Assembly: GCA_963989245.1 (NCBI GenBank)
Contig: OZ022339.1
Coordinates: 55,779,295 to 55,843,294, forward strand
DNA length: 64,000 bases
Direction: 5' to 3'
Source of the DNA: Nansenia antarctica
Taxonomy: Eukaryota > Chordata > Actinopteri > Argentiniformes > Microstomatidae
The position numbers were made by a program, and so were the translations under genes. Positions 49,601-55,234 of the stretch are shown one piece after another. The notes beneath the pieces are model-generated. The model was not told the origin of the DNA. It was given only the letters and a program-made list of their open reading frames with translations, and made no database searches. Position 1 is the first letter of the stretch; every line of letters begins with the position of its first letter.

Positions 49601-50984
49601 TCTGTTTTTTGCACCTTCCGTTTTTTGCACCTTCAGAAGAACCACTACAATTTCATTCAACTGTACAACGACAATAAAGTCTATTCTATTCTATTCTATT
49701 CTTCTATATTGTGGATATTGGAACGGCTAGAATGCTTCTTGGCCAATCACAATGCAACAATTGATTTGATCAGATCGTTGTATCAGGCCAGTTTAAAACT
49801 GGACCACAGTAAGATGGCCACCAAATTGCTCCATTCCAGTGCATTAGGTGTCAATGATATCAACCTGTCTATTGCACTTATGGGGTACCCTGGAGGTTTA
49901 TGCTTAATTTTGTATTTGTACTTGAATCTTGTCATTGTATTTCTCTTCTGTGTTAAACTGTTTGTTACCACTCCCTTGTATTATTCCCTGAAATAAAATT
50001 AAAAAATCATAATAAATATATATTATTCCCAAATATTGGGAATTGAAAATGGTTCAACTTTTGATAAGAAGTTGTGCCCATAAATGTCACTTTTACACCA
50101 CCCATAGCAAAAAACACTGGATGTAACAAATGTATCACCCTATCATAACCGCATATGATTTTATTATTCTATTGTTTACAAACACAAGAATGTAAACAAA
50201 CAATGTATAGGTACAACATATGTTTAAAAGTATAATGTAGATGTCAAGGGCTGTCAGTCCGTGCATCTAGAGCTGTCTATGCATTGAGAGACATTACTCT
50301 ACAAACTTCTGTGAAGTGAAACCCTTGTGTGCATGTGTACTGTGCCCTACCCCAAGACCTTGTCTGTTTTTGTTCCCCTACCCCAAGGCCTTGTTTCTGT
50401 TCCCCTACCCCAAGGCCTTGTCTGTTTTTGTTTCCCTACCACAAGACCTTGTTTCTGTTTCCCTACTCCAAGGCCTTGTTTATGTTCCCCTACCCCAAGG
50501 CCTTGTTTTTGTTCCCGTACCCCAAGGCCTTGTCTGTTTCTGTTTCTGTTCCCCTACCCCAAGGCCTTGTCTGTTTCTGTTTCTGTTCCCCTACCCCAAT
50601 GCCTTGTTTCTGTTCCCCTACCCCAAGGCCTTGCTTCTGTTCCCCTACCCCAAGGCCTTGTTTCTGTTCCCCTACCCCAAGGCCTTGTTTCTGTTCCCCT
50701 ACCCCAAGGCCTTGTTTCTGTTCCCCTACCCCAAGGCCTTGTCTGTTCCCCTACCCCAAGGCCTTGTTTCTGTTCCCCTACCCCAAGGCCTTGTTTCTGT
50801 TCCCCTACCCCAAGGCCTTGTTTCTGTTCCCCTCCCCCAAGGCCTTGCTTCTGTTCCCCTCCCCCAAGGCCTTGTCTGTTTTTGTTTCTTGTCCGTGGCT
50901 TACCAAAACAAGTTGAGTCAGACTTAGAGGGTTACAGTAAGCAAACACAAACATACTGATAGATGACTACAGAAGCATAAAAGA

Positions 50985-51035
<51 letters not shown>

Positions 51036-51388
51036 GCCAAGATGTAATGGGAGGCCTGAAGGAGAGATGGAAGAGGGAGAAAGACAGAGAAAGAAAAATA
51101 GAGATTGCCACCAATATGAGAGAATGGGGAAAATGGTTGAGAAGAATGAGAGGACTGACATGGCACAGAAATATGCTGTATGACATTTTGTTCCAGAAAG
51201 CACGACTGAACAGCTCTCCCCCGAGACCACAGAGGGAAGGAGAGCTGCCCTGTGTAATGAAAGAGAGAAACCAATAGATATAGAGAGGGAGAGACAGGGA
51301 GATAGAGGGACTAGAGAGAGAGAGAGATGTTGTCTGATAACTGTTTACGTGTGATTTAAAGTAATTGTTGTTCGTGCAGTCTCAATTC

Positions 51389-51422
<34 letters not shown>

Positions 51423-54400
51423 TATTGGTGCCATATTCAGAAGAGCTGCAGTAAAAAATATAACTAGAAATATAACTAGATTCTCTCCCTCCCTCCTGCC
51501 AGATGACAGGATCAGCTCTCCACCTTTCATGGTTCTGAGGAGTGACTGTGGGACTGACACCCTCCAGCACCTCCAGAGGCACGGCATCACCTTCCCCTTC
51601 AGTATGTACAACCAATGTCTCTACCCACTCTCTACCTTCTCTACCCCCTCTGTGACCAGCCTCTACCCCTCTCTATGACCCTCTCTATGACCCCTCTCTA
51701 TGACCCTCTCTACCCTCTCTGACCCCTCTCTACCTCTATGACCCTCTCTATGACCTCTATGATCCTCTCTATGACCCTCTCTATGACCCCTCTCTATGAC
51801 CCTCTCTACCCTCTCTGACCCCTCTCTACCTCTATGACCCTCTCTATGACCTCTATGATCCTCTCTATGACCCTCTCTATGATCCCTCTCTATGACCCTC
51901 TCTATGACCCCTCTCTATGACCCTCTCTACCCTCTCTGACCCCTCTCTACCTCTATGACCCTCTCTATGACCTCTATGATCCTCTCTATGACCCTCTCTA
52001 TGACCCTCTCTATGATCCCTCTCTATGACCCTCTCTATGACCCCTCTCTATGACCCCTCTCTATGACGTCTCTCTACCCTCTCTATGATCCCTCTCTATG
52101 ACCCTCTCTATGACCCCTCTCTATGACCCCTCTCTATGACGTCTCTCTACCCTCTCTATGACCCTCTCTACCTACTATCTAATGCTTCTGGTCGGTAAGG
52201 GAGACGTTTCCCTGACTTTGATGTGTCACTTGTGTTGTAGACTCTGTTAGAGAACCTCATCCTAACTGTCATTACAATGGAAAATAGCCTTGTGCTCAAC
52301 TAGCCAGCTGGGTTTGGTCCGGTGCGGATTGTTAATAAGAAGACGCAGCTTTTTTCCTTCCTGACTTTTCCTTGTAACGATTCCTCTGAGAAGATTCCAC
52401 AACTGTCTCATAATATTTTCAGAACTCAACTGAAAATGGCGTTTCAGTTCCTGAAGATGACCTCAATATTTGCTCCCCTTCTCTTCTATGTGCAGTTTGC
52501 AAAACTCGGGTGGCGCATGGCACTAACTCCCATGAGGTAAGAGATTTTGCGTTTCATCAGAGGACAAAATGTATAACTTTCACAGCCAGTTATTTCTGTG
52601 TTGATCATTTCTAGCTCAGGACCATTTGTCCCTCTGCAACCTATCTTGTCAAGGTTAGGGTGGGCCGTCATCTTTCAAATCTTGTGATGAACGAATCAGC
52701 AGGACTTCCTGATATGGCCCACCCTGTCTGTCATTATGTTACTAAGGAATTCGCTGACTTCCTTGTAACCAAACCAAATGACAATGTGAATCACACAATT
52801 AAGCTCTGCAATATTGACTTTTTGGGAATGTCCAGGACTGTGTGTCCAAGACTAGAATTCAAGAATGGCTTATGAATAAGTCGCCAGTGAGGCTGTCATG
52901 TGCTTTTATGACTGTGTACTCAGAGCCGTGCCTTGGTCATAAAACAGAATGAGTAGCATGCAACTGTGTTGAAATGGGTGCAGCACCTTCGTTTCGGTGA
53001 TGAATTCTTTATTGATCAACGTTTCAACGTTGAAAAGGTGCTAAATGAAGTGACAATACGCTGGACAGGATAATGGTTGCCCACCCATCTTAAACACACC
53101 CATATGCTTCTTCTGCTGTAATCCACTTACGCCAAACATGTGTTCTGTTACTGTGCCCAAATAATTCAACTTTGGATTAATCTATCCAAAGCACATAGTT
53201 CTAGGTGTTTGTCAAGGTGTTTTCTGGCAAACTTTAGAGGCAAACTTTAGAGTTTTTTGATAGCAAGGGTTTCCTCCTTGCACACCTACCGTGAAAATGT
53301 GCAGTCTCTTTGTGATGGTAGATGCATGTACTTTGACATCAACTGTAGCAAGAGCTACCTGTATTTCCCATGATGACATTTTAGGATTGTTGGAGTCTTC
53401 TTCAAATATCTTGCGGTCTGATCTTGGGCTGAACTTGCTAGGACAGCCTGACCTGGCCATGTTGGCAGTTGTTTTAAATGTTCTCCACTTGAAAATGGTT
53501 TTCCGGTCAGTGGAATGGCTGATTTCTAATTGTTTTTGGATATCTTTTAAAATCCCTTCCCAGACTCATACGCATCTACAACCTTCTTTCTGAAAGGCTC
53601 AGAGAGCTCTTTTGAGCTTGCCATGGTGATACCACTCACTTCAACAATCAAGAGCAAACCAAACTAAAACAGGCTCCTCCGAAATCCTCTCTAACAATGT
53701 TCTAATCATTTGCACGTGATGTGGTGCACTTGATTCTAATTTTAGGCATTTTAAGTAGTAATAAATGTGGGGGTGTTTTAACTTTTCCCTCACAAGAAAA
53801 TTGCATTTCTGTTAATTACATTTTACAAGCCATTTTAAAATACTTTTTAGTTGTATTACCTCCATCTCTCAATATTGTTCAAATATCCTATCTTTTTCAC
53901 ATGACTGTGTACTGTAGATGATTATTTGTATGCAATAGATTGATAAATCGATCGATCCTGACAGTGGAAAGGATGGTTGGCTGAATCAAGCAGTTTGAGG
54001 ATGAAACAATGGATGGATGAGACAATAAACAGATGAGTGAAGTTGCCATATTTGTCCCATAGATGGCCATCATCTTCAGCGAGGAGGATCTGAAGGATGT
54101 CAAGCCTCCGTGTGTGATCCAGAACTTCATTAACCACAATGCTGTGCTGTACAAGGTGTTTGTGGTGGGAGAGGCTTACACTGTGGTGGAGAGGCCTTCC
54201 ATCAGGAATTTCCCTTCTGGTCCGGCAGGTGAGATGTGTTCTAGACTGCCCACACTACTGTACATTCAGGCTACACAGATCAGTCCATCGCTATTCATAT
54301 GGATCCTCGGATGTTCCACACATGTCCAGGACCCAGTTGTTCAAAACGTGATGATCCTGATTCTTTTTTGCTATCCAGGATCAGATCGAGCTGGCTGATT

Positions 54401-55194
54401 TCCCCTCTAAGACTCAAAATCAGCCAGATAGATCTGATCCTGGATAGCAAAAAAGAATCCGGATCATTCTGATCCAGATTAAAAGTTTTGAACAACTGGG
54501 CCCAGGCGATGTAATAATATTATCTCACCATCTGCACTGTATGACAGAAATGAGGGTGAATTGGAAAGTGACCATGAGAAAGGATTGGAAAGCAACCATC
54601 TTAATCTACTTCTCCCCACTACCCACTACCCACTTTCCCATCCATATCTTAACGTAAATCTTGCTACCACCTTCTAAATGTTGAAGGCTGGTGGAACGAG
54701 CTTCCCACTGCTGTCAGGACTGCAGAATCGCTCCCTATCTTCCACCGTAGACTGAAGGCCCATCTCTAAATGCCAAAAATGTAACGTAATGTAAATGAGC
54801 AACTGTGAGTGGCAATGCTTAGAGTAACGTTTGCTTTCACATTTTGTTTATATGTCCATCTTTCTTGTCATGGATGGACATGTACAGTATGTGGACACGT
54901 ATGTTGGACAAGTGTGTGTGAATACCCATACTAATAGTGACAAAAGGTGACAAAAGCGAAAGCAGTAAGTTAACAACCGATCTAACCCAAGTCTCAGAAT
55001 CTCAGATGTGAACCGAAACACTCCCTTATAAAGGGCCTTGATTTACGACCGTTTATAAACAGATCTATGTGTAACCATCACAGGGGCGCCAGGCCAAGTG
55101 AGATATGCATTTATGGGATTTCCGAGACGCTCCTTTTGACGCAAAGTGCTGATGCATTCTTAAATGATTCCCCACTCTGTGTCAATGTTTGTGC

Positions 55195-55234
<40 letters not shown>

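Larger units (their letters stand above)
43796..49700 (+). mobile_element. Near full-length L2-type LINE, nested with later insertions
   Basis: The host element begins CAAGATGGCGGCGCACACGG. It encodes an endonuclease (ITNAR-like [67 protein letters not shown]) followed by reverse transcriptase ([55 protein letters not shown]). It resumes after insertions at 47526-47611 ([16 protein letters not shown]) and 49108-49313 ([20 protein letters not shown]). The 3' tail is ACAATAAAG with (TCTAT)n at 49668-49705. A deletion near 45640 and a TAA at 46139-46141 inactivate it. Without insertions it is about 3.2 kb. Confidence 0.92.

Noticed and set aside
50316..50959. Three overlapping proline-rich frames of about 200 codons
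   Set aside because: Translations of a 27-bp minisatellite inside an itpk1 intron; no splice sites, start context or conservation support a gene.
50340..52170. CRISPR-like spacing of short repeats
   Set aside because: The units are contiguous degenerate tandem repeats without unique spacers, in a eukaryotic intron.
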